This document shows positions 46,872 through 55,480 of a stretch of DNA of 64,000 nucleotides, piece after piece. Under the pieces are notes generated by a model, which was not told the origin of the DNA, did no database searches, and saw only the letters and a program-made list of their open reading frames with translations. The stretch is from Xenophilus sp003671765 (GTDB lineage Bacteria > Pseudomonadota > Gammaproteobacteria > Burkholderiales > Burkholderiaceae_C): assembly GCA_051414805.1 (NCBI GenBank), contig CP166702.1, forward strand, positions 1,674,001 to 1,738,000. The letters run 5' to 3'. The stretch's first letter is position 1, and the number at the start of each line of letters is the position of its first letter. The position numbers and the translations under genes are program-made.

Positions 46872-47461
46872 TCGACGGTGAGCCGGGAGATCGACAGCAT
46901 CTCGGCCATTTCGCGGTTGCTCAGGCCCTGCGCGACCAGGCGCAGGATTTCCTTCTCGCGGCCGCTCAGCGACGGAGCCGGTGCGGCTTCCTTCGGCGCG
47001 GCGGCCGGCGCGGCGGGGGGCAGCAGCGCCAGGATGCGCCGCGCGATGAAGGGGTCGATGGGCGCGCCGCCGCGCTCGATGCTGCGAAGAGCCAGCGCCA
47101 GCTCGACGTCGTCCCGCTCCTTGAGCAGGTAGCCGATGGCACCGGCGCGCAGCGCGCCCACGATCACTTCCTCGGTGCGCCAGGCCGACACCACGACGAC
47201 GGGCATCTGCGGACGGTGCGTGCGAATCCAGGCGATGAGCTCGGTGCCGCTGCCGTCGGGCAGGCCGATGTCCACCAGCACCACCCCGAAGCGGCGGTCC
47301 GCGATGCGGTCGCGGGCCTGCGCCACCGAATGGGCACGAACGATGCTTGCCGCCGGGCAGCCCACGGACTCGAGCACGGCGCCCAGTCGGCGCTGCATCG
47401 CGTCCTCGTCGTCGACCACGAGGGCCGGGCTGAGCGAGACGGGTTCCAACTCTTCCAACAT
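46781..47461 (-). CDS. NarL/FixJ-type response regulator
   Basis: The 226-residue regulator has a receiver domain with acidic pocket VVDDEDAM and phosphoacceptor Asp64 (VVLVDIGLPDGSG), the switch residues VVVSAW and K in LLKERDD, and a C-terminal LuxR-type HTH (LSGREKEILRLVAQGLSNRE, then ISRLTVECHTKNIYRKL). It is the cognate partner of the downstream kinase. The ATG at 47461 was chosen; a start eight codons upstream is possible. The AT-richer upstream region probably carries its promoter. Confidence 0.92.
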   Translation of the reverse strand: MLEELEPVSLSPALVVDDEDAMQRRLGAVLESVGCPAASIVRAHSVAQARDRIADRRFGVVLVDIGLPDGSGTELIAWIRTHRPQMPVVVVSAWRTEEVIVGALRAGAIGYLLKERDDVELALALRSIERGGAPIDPFIARRILALLPPAAPAAAPKEAAPAPSLSGREKEILRLVAQGLSNREMAEMLSISRLTVECHTKNIYRKLVVGSRTEAVFQARRHGLLS

Positions 47462-47654
47462 TGCCGTCCTCTCCAAGGACCGCATCCGCCATCTGGCGTA
47501 TACGAATACCTAAGGATTACCAGTTTTCGGGGATTGGTGCGAAAGACTTCATTTTGTATCTTTGTGGCCCTTCATGTAGTGTTCCCGTAACGAATTTCGG
47601 TCGTATTTTGGGAACTCTCCCCCTTGACACACGGCAGCGAGCCCGAAGTACACC

Positions 47655-47936
47655 ATGAAATTGTTACTGGACATTCACCAGCTGCGGCCGAATCGCTACG
47701 CCTACTCGATCAAGACCGACGGGCTGCACCCGGATGGCGCGCAGTACTATGAAAGTGCCTTCGACTCGCTGGAAACGTGCCTGCGCGACGCCGGAGACTC
47801 GATCGGCCACTACTTCCCGAGCGTGCACATGCGCTACGAGGGGCGCGTCGTCGGCGCCTGCGCGACCGAATCCCTTCGCCGCAACCCCAGGGGGCTGGCC
47901 GAACGCTTCCTGGCCGCGCTGACCGGCCGGGCCTGA
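47655..47936 (+). CDS. Small protein of unknown function
   Basis: A 93-residue protein that I do not recognise. It starts MKLLLDIHQLRPNRYAYSIK and has mixed beta and alpha character with a central segment rich in acidic and aromatic residues (YYESAFDSLETCLRDAG), no signal peptide and no membrane helix. The codon usage looks like that of neighbouring genes and the frame is well formed, so it is probably real. It is divergent from the response regulator and converges on the Anbu gene, with no obvious operon partner. Confidence 0.65.
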   Translation: MKLLLDIHQLRPNRYAYSIKTDGLHPDGAQYYESAFDSLETCLRDAGDSIGHYFPSVHMRYEGRVVGACATESLRRNPRGLAERFLAALTGRA

Positions 47937-47986
47937 AGGCAGGGGGAGCGAGCGGGCGCGCTCGGCCCGGCATCGGGCCGCGTCGC

Positions 47987-48814
47987 TCAGATCAGCTTCT
48001 CGTCCGGCGTGGCGATCTTGCGCAGCACCTCGTGCCGCACCGCCGGCATCTTGAGCGGGTGCTCGGTGGCGGCATCGTCCCAGACCGGGTCCTCGAGGCT
48101 GTCGAACACCTCGCGCAGCTTCTGGCCCCAGCCGTTGTGGATCATGCGGTAGTACGGGTTCTCGGCATCGATGCACACGATCTTGTCGGTGTGCAGGCTG
48201 CCCGCCTCGTACACCACCAGGTCCAGCGGCAGCCCGACCGAGAGGTTGGACTTCATCGTCGAGTCCATCGACACCAGCGCGCACTTGGCCGCCTCGTCCA
48301 GCGGCGTGTCGGGCGTGAGCACGCGGTCCAGCACCGGCTTGCCGTATTTCGATTCGCCGATCTGGAAGTAGGGCGTCTCGGTCGTCGCCTCGATGAAGTT
48401 GCCGGCCGAGTAGACGAGGAACAGGCGCATGCCCTCGCCCTTGACCTGCCCGCCGAAGATGAAAGTGACGTTGAAGTCGACGCCCGCATGCTTGAGCGCC
48501 TCGGCGTCGCGGTCGTACACGTGACGCACCGCCGAGCCCAGCACGCGCGCCGCGTCGAACATGCTCTTGGCGTTCCAGATCGTGATCGGCGTGTCGCTGC
48601 CCGCTTCCTTGAGCTCCTCGATCTGCAGGATCTCTCGCACCGACTGCGAGATGCTCAGGTTGCCCGCCGACAGCAGCACCATGGTGCGCTCGCCCGACTG
48701 CTCGTAGACGATCATCTTGCGGAAGGTGCTGATGTGGTCCACGCCCGCGTTGGTGCGCGAGTCGGACAGGAACACCAGGCCGGCGTTGAGTTTGATGCCT
48801 ACGCAATATGTCAT
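47987..48814 (-). CDS. Anbu-type proteasome-related peptidase
   Basis: The 275-residue protein begins MTYCVGIKLNAGLVFLSDSR, the Anbu (ancestral beta subunit) signature, with Thr2 as probable N-terminal nucleophile after Met removal, then TNAGVDHISTFRKM and LLSAGNLSISQSVRE. Family members assemble into ring- or lock-washer-shaped oligomers in the cytoplasm. The C-terminal extension beyond the Ntn core is normal for Anbu. It follows mutS by 26 bp on the same strand. The usual Anbu partners (alpha-E, circularly permuted ATP-grasp and transglutaminase-like proteins) are not in this window. Confidence 0.9.
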   Translation of the reverse strand: MTYCVGIKLNAGLVFLSDSRTNAGVDHISTFRKMIVYEQSGERTMVLLSAGNLSISQSVREILQIEELKEAGSDTPITIWNAKSMFDAARVLGSAVRHVYDRDAEALKHAGVDFNVTFIFGGQVKGEGMRLFLVYSAGNFIEATTETPYFQIGESKYGKPVLDRVLTPDTPLDEAAKCALVSMDSTMKSNLSVGLPLDLVVYEAGSLHTDKIVCIDAENPYYRMIHNGWGQKLREVFDSLEDPVWDDAATEHPLKMPAVRHEVLRKIATPDEKLI

Positions 48815-48840
48815 CTTGGCTCCCGCCGTGCGTGGCGTCG

Positions 48841-51459
48841 TCAGGCCCGCTCGCGGGTGTGCAGTTTCTTGAGTGTGTACAGCGCGTCGAGCGCCTCCCG
48901 GGGGCTCATCGCATCGGGGTCGAGCGCAGCCAGCGCGGATTCTACGGGGCTGTCCAGCGGGGCCTCGGCCGCCGGCGGCGGCGCGAACAGGTCGACCTGG
49001 GCGCGCGTCTCGTTCTGCTGCGCCTCCAGCGCCTCCAGCGCCTGGCGGGCGTGGTTGACCACCGCGGCCGGCATGCCCGCGAGGCGCGCGACCTGGATGC
49101 CGTAGCTGCGGCTGGCCGGGCCCGGCTGCACCTCGTGCAGGAAGACGATGTCGCGGCCCGACTCGGTCGCGCTCACGTGCATGTTCACGGCGCCGTGGTG
49201 GTTCGCTGGAAATTCCGTCAGCTCGAAGTAGTGCGTGGCGAAGAGCGTGAAGGCCTTGGTGCGGTCGTGCAGCTGCGCGGCGATGCCCGCGGCCAGCGCC
49301 AGCCCGTCGAAGGTGCTGGTGCCGCGGCCGATCTCGTCCATCAGCACCAGCGAGTGCGCCGACGCGGCATGAAGGATCTGCGCTGCCTCGGTCATCTCCA
49401 GCATGAAGGTCGACTGCGCGTTGGCCAGGTCGTCCGCCGCGCCGATGCGCGTGTGGATCGCGTCGATGGGCCCGAGCCGGCAGCTGCGCGCGGGCACGAA
49501 GGAGCCGATCGAGGCCAGCAGCACGATGATCGCCACCTGCCGCATGTAGGTCGACTTGCCGCCCATGTTCGGGCCGGTGATGACCTGCATGCGCTGCGAC
49601 GGGCCCAGGCGCGTGTCGTTGGCGATGAAGGCGCCCATCGAGCGCTCGGCCAGCCGCGCCTCCACCACCGGATGGCGGCCTTGCTCGATCTCGATGCAGG
49701 GGTGGCCGACGAAGTGGGGCGCGTTCCAGTCCAAGGTCTGGGCGCGTTCGGTCAACGCGCACAGCGCATCGAGCGTGGCGAGGGCGCTCGCCATGCGCGT
49801 GAGCGCGGGCACGTGCGCCTGCAGCGCGTCCAGCAGCTGCTCGTACAGCCACTTCTCGCGCGCCAGTGCGCGGTCCTGCGCGCTCAGCGCCTTGTCCTCG
49901 AAGGCCTTGAGTTCGGGCGTGATGAAGCGCTCGGCGTTCTTCAGGGTCTGGCGGCGTCGGTAGTGATCGGGCACCTTCGAGAGCGCGCTCTGCGTCACCT
50001 CGATGTAGAAGCCGTGCACGCGGTTGAACTGCACCTTGAGGTTGGCGATACCGGTCAGGTTGCGCTCGCGCGCCTCGAGTTCGACCAGGAAGCCGTCGGC
50101 GTTCTCGCTGATGGCACGCAACTCGTCCAGTTCGGCGTCGTGGCCCGGCGCGATCACGCCGCCGTCGCGCACCAGGGCGGCGGGCTCGGCATCGATCGCC
50201 GCGGTCAGCAGTTCGGCGCAGCCCGGCGGCGCTTCCAGTTCTTCGCAGATATGGGTCAGAAGTGCCGCGGACCCAGGAAGGACGGGCGCGAGCTGCTTCG
50301 ATTTCTGTAGCGCCATGCACAGCGCCAGCAGTTCGCGCGGGCGCACCTGCCGCAGCGCGACGCGGGCCGCGATGCGTTCGACGTCGCTGGTGTTCTTCAA
50401 CTGCTCGCGCAGCAGCTTGAAGGGCGCGGCGGTCTGGCCGGGGGCCGGCGTCTGCAGCGCGGCGATGGCTTCCAGGCGCAGCTGCGCCTCGCTGCGGTCG
50501 CGCCGCGGCGTCAGCAGCCAGCGCTTGAGCGCGCGGCTGCCCATGCCGGTCATGCAGGTGTCAAGCAGCGAGAAGAGGGTGGGTGCATCCTCGCCGCGCA
50601 GCGTCTGCACCAGCTCGAGGTTGCGCCGCGTGGTCGGCGGCAGCTCGATCAGCTCGCCGTCGCGCTCGACCACGATGCGCTGCACGTGCGACAGCGCGCG
50701 GCCCTGCGTGTGCTCGGCATAGCCCAGCAGCGCCGCCGCGGCCGCATGGGCGTTCTCCAGCCCATCGGCGCCCCAGGCCTGCAGGCTGGCGGCGCCCATC
50801 TGCTCGAGCAGCTTGCGCTCGCCCAGCGCGGGGCCGAACTGCCAGGCCGGCCGGATCGAGAGCGTGAAGGCGCCGCTGGCCGCGCGCGCGGCCTTCAGGC
50901 GCTGCTCGAAGGTCGGCGTCACCTCGGCGCTGTACAGCACCTCGCTCGCGCCGATGCGCGCAAGCCAGGCCTCGAGCGCGTCGGCCGGGCATTCCGCCAG
51001 GTGCAGTTCGGCCCCCGTCACGCTCAGCCAGGCCAGGCCCAGCGTGTTGCGCGAGCCGGCATGCACCGCCAGCAGCAGCGACTCGCTCTTGTCCTGAAGC
51101 AGCTCGGCGTCGGTCAGCGTGCCGGGTGTGACCACGCGCACCACCTTGCGCTCCACCGGCCCCTTGGTCGCGCCCACTTCGCCGACCTGCTCGCAGATCG
51201 CCACCGATTCGCCCAGCTTGATGAGGCGGCCCAGGTAGGTGTCCACGGCGTGGAAGGGCACGCCGCACATCGTCACCGGCGCACCGGCCGACTGGCCGCG
51301 CTGCGTGAGCGTGATGTCGAGCAGGCGCGCGGCCTTCTCGGCGTCGGCATAGAAAAGCTCGTAGAAGTCGCCCATCCGGTAGAACAGCAGCGTGTCCGGG
51401 TGGTCGGCTTTGAGGCGCAGGTATTGCGCCATCATGGGGGTGTGGGCGGAGAGGTCCAA
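48841..51459 (-). CDS. mutS: DNA mismatch repair protein MutS
   Basis: Recognises mismatches and starts methyl-independent or -directed repair with MutL. The 872 residues from the proposed start include the mismatch-contact motif FYRMGDFYELFY, the core/lever and clamp domains, Walker A TGPNMGGKSTYMRQ, Walker B LVLMDEIGRGTST and the HTH region near the C terminus. The start is uncertain: TTG at 51459 gives LDLSAHTPMMAQYL, which fits the family N terminus, while an ATG at 51435 would cut the conserved SAHTP and an ATG at 51537 would add 26 unmatched residues. Confidence 0.94.
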   Translation of the reverse strand: MDLSAHTPMMAQYLRLKADHPDTLLFYRMGDFYELFYADAEKAARLLDITLTQRGQSAGAPVTMCGVPFHAVDTYLGRLIKLGESVAICEQVGEVGATKGPVERKVVRVVTPGTLTDAELLQDKSESLLLAVHAGSRNTLGLAWLSVTGAELHLAECPADALEAWLARIGASEVLYSAEVTPTFEQRLKAARAASGAFTLSIRPAWQFGPALGERKLLEQMGAASLQAWGADGLENAHAAAAALLGYAEHTQGRALSHVQRIVVERDGELIELPPTTRRNLELVQTLRGEDAPTLFSLLDTCMTGMGSRALKRWLLTPRRDRSEAQLRLEAIAALQTPAPGQTAAPFKLLREQLKNTSDVERIAARVALRQVRPRELLALCMALQKSKQLAPVLPGSAALLTHICEELEAPPGCAELLTAAIDAEPAALVRDGGVIAPGHDAELDELRAISENADGFLVELEARERNLTGIANLKVQFNRVHGFYIEVTQSALSKVPDHYRRRQTLKNAERFITPELKAFEDKALSAQDRALAREKWLYEQLLDALQAHVPALTRMASALATLDALCALTERAQTLDWNAPHFVGHPCIEIEQGRHPVVEARLAERSMGAFIANDTRLGPSQRMQVITGPNMGGKSTYMRQVAIIVLLASIGSFVPARSCRLGPIDAIHTRIGAADDLANAQSTFMLEMTEAAQILHAASAHSLVLMDEIGRGTSTFDGLALAAGIAAQLHDRTKAFTLFATHYFELTEFPANHHGAVNMHVSATESGRDIVFLHEVQPGPASRSYGIQVARLAGMPAAVVNHARQALEALEAQQNETRAQVDLFAPPPAAEAPLDSPVESALAALDPDAMSPREALDALYTLKKLHTRERA

Positions 51460-51584
51460 TCTGGGATCCAGGCGTGAGCGGTGCGAAGGCGCAGCGGCAT
51501 CGGGCCGCGACCGGGCCGGTGCCGGTGCCGTTCGCATCGCGCATTATCCGAAGGCCGAAGGACCGCTTCGGTCGGCCCAATGAA

Positions 51585-51608
51585 AACAGGCCGCGGATGC
51601 GGCCTGTT
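51585..51608 (-). terminator. Rho-independent terminator after the 51631-52173 gene
   Basis: AACAGGCCGC / GCGGCCTGTT (51585-51594 and 51599-51608) with a GGAT loop; on the minus strand the stem is followed by TTTTCATT. It separates this gene from mutS. Confidence 0.85.
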
Positions 51609-51630
51609 CAAGGTGGGTGGGGTGCCGGAC

Positions 51631-52173
51631 TCAGGCCAGGGCGCCCATCTGCGATTCCTCGTGCATCTCGCGCTTGCGGCGCGCCACGCGCACGGCGTCG
51701 ACCCACAGGCCCACGTTGAAGGGCTTGCCCGAGGTCGCGCTGCGCGCCGAGGCGATACGCTCGAGCGGGAAGATCTTCGGATCGTGCAGCGCGTCGCCCT
51801 TGGCGATGATGGCCTGGCGGTGCAGGTCGAGACGCTCGACGTGGATGGTCCGCTCGGCGTACTTGCCGTAGATGTCGAGGTAGCGGATGTGGATGCGCGG
51901 CTGTTCGTCGACCACGATGGCGGCGTTGCCGTCCTGCGTGTCGCCGAGCTGGTCCCACAGCGTCGCAGGCTCGCTCGCGTGGCCGAGGCTGCCTCGGGTG
52001 GTGGGGATGCCGAGGGGCACGTGCCCCGAGCGCACGCGCGCCGCCACGATGCGTCGTCGCTGCTGACGCCGGCTCATCAGTCGGTCCACCAGGCGATAGA
52101 CGAGCGCCACCGCGCCCAGCGCCAGGACCGCGATCAGCATGAATTGCTGCCAACTGGCGAGATCGATTTTCAT
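51631..52173 (-). CDS. Membrane-anchored protein of unknown function with WYL-like segment
   Basis: I do not recognise a named family. The 180 residues have one N-terminal membrane helix (FMLIAVLALGAVALVYRLV), a basic juxtamembrane stretch rich in Arg (about 34-48), and a C-terminal part with IHIRYLDIYGKYAERTIHVE that resembles WYL-type ligand domains. Topology is probably N-in with a cytoplasmic tail. It ends at a clear terminator upstream of mutS, so it is a single-gene unit. Confidence 0.7.
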   Translation of the reverse strand: MKIDLASWQQFMLIAVLALGAVALVYRLVDRLMSRRQQRRRIVAARVRSGHVPLGIPTTRGSLGHASEPATLWDQLGDTQDGNAAIVVDEQPRIHIRYLDIYGKYAERTIHVERLDLHRQAIIAKGDALHDPKIFPLERIASARSATSGKPFNVGLWVDAVRVARRKREMHEESQMGALA

Positions 52174-52336
52174 GTCGGTGACATCCCTATCCGCGATGAC
52201 GGGGACTGGCCCCGCCGGTCAGCTCCCTGCTCCACCGGATGTAATTCTTTGGTATTCAGAGGTCGCGGATTGTGAACTTCTGTGCTCACCTCGTCAATGC
52301 GCCGGATGGCCGAAGCGGCGCCGCCTCGCGGGCAGC

Positions 52337-53185
52337 TCAGTCGTCGTGCGAATCGTGCGTGCCGGCCGAGCCGCGCCGCCAGTAGCCGGAGGCGCGGATC
52401 CACTTCGGATTGGCCTTGCATTCGTTTACCAGATGGGCGCGCAGGGCCTTGGCGGCGGCCGATTCGCAGCCGATCCAGGCGTGGAAGTCGCCGGTGGGCA
52501 GCAGGGTCTCGCGCAGCGCGGCGAGCAGCGGGGGCTCCGACGCGCCCGACGGCGTGCGGCCCCGGTGCACCCAGACGATCCGCGCCTGCGCCGCGGTGGG
52601 CAGGGCGACCTCGTCCTCGGCACCGTCGACCTCGGCCAGCACGACGGCCCGGGCGCCGGCGGGCAGCTCCTGCAGGCGGCGCGCGATGGCGGGCAGGGCG
52701 GTGTCGTCGCCGACCAGCAGGTGCCAGTCGAAGGCCGTGGGCACGATGAAGGAGCCGCGCGGGCCGCCCACGCCGATCAGGTCGCCCGGCTCGGCGCGCT
52801 GCGCCCAGGCGGTCGCCGGGCCGGCGTCGTGCAGCGCGAAGTCGATCTGCAGCGTGCCGGCCTCCGCGTCGTGGTGGTGGGGCGTGTAGTCGCGCATCAC
52901 CGGCCTGGCGCCCTCGGGCCAGGCCATGCCCTCGGGCGTGGCGGTGGGCAGCGCCAGCCGGCCGGTGGCGGGGTCGGGGAAGAACAGCTTCACGTGGTCG
53001 TCGAAGCCGGGGCTGGTGAAGCCCTCCATCTCGGCGCCGCCCAGCGTGATGCGGATCAGGTGTGGCGTGAGACGTTCGGTGCGCTGCACCGTCAGGCGCC
53101 GGAAGCGCAGGGTGTGGCGCACGCGCTGCGGCATGCGTTCGGGGTGCGGCACGGCGGCCGCGGGGAGGTCGGTGGTGGTGTTCAT
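52337..53185 (-). CDS. Siderophore-interacting protein (ferric reductase, ViuB/YqjH family)
   Basis: NADPH- and FAD-dependent ferric-chelate reductase releasing iron from imported siderophores. The 282 residues hold an N-terminal FAD-binding domain with MRDYTPHHHDAEAGTLQIDF and GPRGSFIV, and the SIP C-terminal domain with ALPAIARRLQELPAGARAVV, HAWIGCESAAAKALRAHL and the closing SGYWRRG. Its likely regulator, a YqjI-like PadR protein, lies immediately upstream on the same strand with a palindromic repeat between them. Confidence 0.93.
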   Translation of the reverse strand: MNTTTDLPAAAVPHPERMPQRVRHTLRFRRLTVQRTERLTPHLIRITLGGAEMEGFTSPGFDDHVKLFFPDPATGRLALPTATPEGMAWPEGARPVMRDYTPHHHDAEAGTLQIDFALHDAGPATAWAQRAEPGDLIGVGGPRGSFIVPTAFDWHLLVGDDTALPAIARRLQELPAGARAVVLAEVDGAEDEVALPTAAQARIVWVHRGRTPSGASEPPLLAALRETLLPTGDFHAWIGCESAAAKALRAHLVNECKANPKWIRASGYWRRGSAGTHDSHDD

Positions 53186-53268
53186 GACAAGTTTTTAAGC
53201 AGGTCGGATTGCGCCGGCGGCCTGACCGCGCTCCTGGGCCGAGGGCCGCGGAGCAGGCCATGCGCGCG

Positions 53269-53357
53269 ACATCCGCGGAACCGGCTTTGCCGGGCCGCAG
53301 GATGTGCCCCCTTGCAGGGGGTTGGCGTAGCGGAACGAAGTCCGCGGAGACTGGGGG
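53269..53357 (-). repeat. Variable-stem hairpin repeat, copy D, between the PadR and ferric-reductase genes
   Basis: Stem ACATCC / GGATGT (53269-53274 and 53300-53305) encloses a 25-base loop that is itself a nested GCGG..CCGGC..GCCGG..CCGC hairpin; then come GCCCCC-TTGCA-GGGGG and a tail ending ACTGGGGGT. Architecture matches copies A-C with a different loop, so it is a second subtype. It ends 3 bp from the PadR stop codon. Confidence 0.65.
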
Positions 53358-53360
53358 TGG

Positions 53361-53945
53361 TCAGATTCGTTCGATTTGTTGCGCGGCATGGTCCAGCACG
53401 GCCGCGAAGGCGTGCGCCTGTTCATCGTCAAGGGGCTGGCGCGCGAGCCGCATGCGCATCGCGAGCTTGAGGTTCTCGATGGCCCGCATCACCTGCGGCG
53501 GCCGGCCGGCGCGCAGGCCCGCGCCATCCGCGCCCGCCTGCATGCGGGCCATCAGTTCATCGGTGAGAGTGCGGTTGGCCTGCAGGTGCGCCTGCCCCGC
53601 CGGCGTGACCGTGTAGCGCTTGCGGCCACCGGCGTCGGGGGCATCGACCTGCACCAGGCCCATTTCCTCGAGCAGGGTGAGCGTGGGGTACACCACGCCG
53701 GGGCTCGGGCTGTAGCGCCCGCCCAGGCGTTCCTCGATGGCCTTGATGAGTTCGTAGCCGTGGCGGGGTGCGTCGGCAACGAGCTGGAGCAGCACGAGGC
53801 GCAGGCCGCCGCGGCCGAAGACGCGGTGGCCGCCCCCGTGCTCGCCGTGGCCGTGGCGGCCGCGGCCGGTGCCGGTGCCGGTGCCGGTGCCGGTGCCGGT
53901 GCCGGTGCCGCGCTCGGGACGAGGGGTGTCGTCGATAGAGTTCAT
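53361..53945 (-). CDS. PadR-family metal-responsive regulator, YqjI-like
   Basis: The 194-residue regulator has a winged-helix PadR domain with RHGYELIKAIEERLGGRYSP and SPGVVYPTLTLLEEMGLV, and a C-terminal dimer helix. Its N terminus carries a (GlyThr)7 stretch, then a His-rich segment HGHGEHGGGHRVFGRGGLRL. This matches E. coli YqjI, a nickel/iron-responsive repressor of the ferric reductase gene yqjH, except for the Gly-Thr run. The neighbouring YqjH-type gene supports the assignment. Two AT-rich palindromes upstream may be its own operator. Confidence 0.88.
   Translation of the reverse strand: MNSIDDTPRPERGTGTGTGTGTGTGTGRGRHGHGEHGGGHRVFGRGGLRLVLLQLVADAPRHGYELIKAIEERLGGRYSPSPGVVYPTLTLLEEMGLVQVDAPDAGGRKRYTVTPAGQAHLQANRTLTDELMARMQAGADGAGLRAGRPPQVMRAIENLKLAMRMRLARQPLDDEQAHAFAAVLDHAAQQIERI
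53866..53910 (-). repeat. Hexanucleotide tandem repeat (CCGGTG)7.5 in the PadR gene
   Basis: Seven and a half copies of CCGGTG, read on the minus strand as alternating Gly-Thr codons between residues about 11 and 26 of the regulator. Slippage would change the linker length by two residues per unit without a frameshift. Confidence 0.9.
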
Positions 53946-53952
53946 GAGTTTT

Positions 53953-53984
53953 CGATTTATATCGTGAACAGTAAAGATATATCT
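53953..53984 (-). promoter_or_regulatory. Two AT-rich palindromes upstream of the PadR gene
   Basis: CGATTTATATCG (53953-53964) and AGATATATCT (53975-53984, perfect) lie within 40 bp of the start codon in otherwise GC-rich DNA. They are plausible autoregulatory sites for the YqjI-like protein and overlap where its promoter should be. Confidence 0.45.
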
Positions 53985-54054
53985 AAAACTCGAGCGACGC
54001 AAGCGCCGACGCCGGCCTGCACCTGTTGGCGCGGCCGGAGTTGATATTGGGTTT

Positions 54055-54113
54055 GCTATGAATTCAGGAGCTCCCAGCGCCCGATGAATGGGCGCCAGCA
54101 GCGCTTTTTCTTC
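54055..54113 (+). repeat. Short double-hairpin repeat between the PadR and sulfatase genes
   Basis: GCTATGAATTCAGGAGC followed by the hairpin GCGCCC / GGGCGC (54077-54082 and 54090-54095) and GCAGCGCTTTTTCTTC. It lies in the 209-bp gap 53946-54154, downstream of the sulfatase stop and upstream of PadR. Could work as a terminator from the left. Confidence 0.65.
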
Positions 54114-54154
54114 AAGGAATTACTCAGCTGACCCTGAGCAATTCCGGCCCTGAC

Positions 54155-55480
54155 TCAGCGCTGCGGCATGTCCTTGACCGAGTAGCCCAGGCTCACGGTC
54201 GCGTCTTCGGGGATCGGCGGCATGGAAGCGTTCCACGCCTCCCAGGCCTGCCGCATGCGCTCGAGCCGCTCGGGCTCCTTCTTGCCCAGGTTGGCGCGCT
54301 CGCGCTCGTCGCCCGGGATGTTGAACAGGTAGTCGTTGCCGTCCACCCGCAGGTACTTCCAGTCGCCCTCGCGCAGCGCGCGCTGGCCGCGGTGGTTCAT
54401 GCGCCAGTGCAGCGGGCGCTCGAAGCTGTGGCCGGCGTCGCGCAGCACGGGCAGCAGCGACACGCCGTCGAGCGGGTAGTCCGGATGCGCCGCCACGCCC
54501 GCGGCATCGAGCATCGTGGCCGACCAGTCCATGGTCATGCACAGCTGGCGGCTTTGCGAGCCCGGCGCGATCACGGCCGGCCAGTGCGCGATCCACGGCA
54601 CGCGGATGCCGCCCTCGGTCAGGTCCATCTTGCCGCCCACCAGCGGCCAGTTGTCCGAGAAGCGCTCGCCACCGTTGTCGCTGGTGAAGACGATCAGCGT
54701 GTTGTCGAGCTGGCCGTTCTTGCGCAGCGCCTCGACGATCCAGCCGATGCCTTCGTCCATGTGGTGGATCATGCGGCGGTACACGTGGATGTTGCCGCCG
54801 GCCAGGTCGAAGAGGTTGTCCTTGACGGCCGGGGCGCGCTCCGCGTCCTCGCGCGTTTCCCAGGGCCAGTGCGGCGCGGTGTAGTGCAGGCTGAGGAAGA
54901 AGGGCGCGCTGCTTTGCGCCATGCGGTCCACGTAGTCCACGGCCCGGCGCGAGAGCAGGTCGGTGAGGTAGCCCTCGGCCTTCGACGCCTCGGCGCCTTC
55001 GTACAGGTCATGCGTGCCGCGCGAGTCGCAATGCGTGAAGTAGTCCACCCCGCCCGCCATCGGCCCGAAGAACTCCTCGTAGCCCGAGCGCAGTGGCCCG
55101 AAGTGCGGCGGATGCCCGAGGTGCCACTTGCCGATGAGCGCGGTGCGGTAGCCGGCGTCCTTGAGCAGCGAAGGCAGCGTCGGATGCTCGGGCGGCATGC
55201 CCAGCGTGGTGCTGCCGCGGCTCTTGCTGTTGATGGGCTCCTCCGCCGCGCCGCGCAGGCGGTACTGGTAGCGCGCGGTGATCATGCCGAAGCGCGTGGG
55301 CGAGCACACGGGCGAGTTGGCGTAGCCCTGGGTGAAGAGCGCGCCCTGCGACGCGAGCCGGTCCAGCACCGGCGAGACGGGGCCGAAGACCGCTTCGCGG
55401 CCGCCGTAGCAGCCCAGGTCGGCGTAGCCGAGGTCGTCGGCGACGATGAAGATGATGTTGGGACGCTTGGCTGTACTCAT
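54155..55480 (-). CDS. Type I sulfatase
   Basis: Sulfatase/arylsulfatase of 441 residues. The metal motif IVADDLGYADLGCYGG is at the N terminus, the formylglycine-modification motif is CSPTR (Cys59 in NSPVCSPTRFGMITARY), and GKWHLGHPP and FTSDNGGERFS give further active-site residues. No signal peptide is evident, so it is probably cytoplasmic, which fits uptake of a sulfate ester by the neighbouring receptor system. The start ATG overlaps the stop of the first Bug receptor gene. A formylglycine-generating enzyme must come from elsewhere. Confidence 0.9.
   Translation of the reverse strand: MSTAKRPNIIFIVADDLGYADLGCYGGREAVFGPVSPVLDRLASQGALFTQGYANSPVCSPTRFGMITARYQYRLRGAAEEPINSKSRGSTTLGMPPEHPTLPSLLKDAGYRTALIGKWHLGHPPHFGPLRSGYEEFFGPMAGGVDYFTHCDSRGTHDLYEGAEASKAEGYLTDLLSRRAVDYVDRMAQSSAPFFLSLHYTAPHWPWETREDAERAPAVKDNLFDLAGGNIHVYRRMIHHMDEGIGWIVEALRKNGQLDNTLIVFTSDNGGERFSDNWPLVGGKMDLTEGGIRVPWIAHWPAVIAPGSQSRQLCMTMDWSATMLDAAGVAAHPDYPLDGVSLLPVLRDAGHSFERPLHWRMNHRGQRALREGDWKYLRVDGNDYLFNIPGDERERANLGKKEPERLERMRQAWEAWNASMPPIPEDATVSLGYSVKDMPQR

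Noticed and set aside
50280..50320. Possible short repeat inside mutS
   Set aside because: A GCTAC..GAAGC-like stretch matches only the first half of the repeat pattern and the protein alignment shows no obvious insertion.
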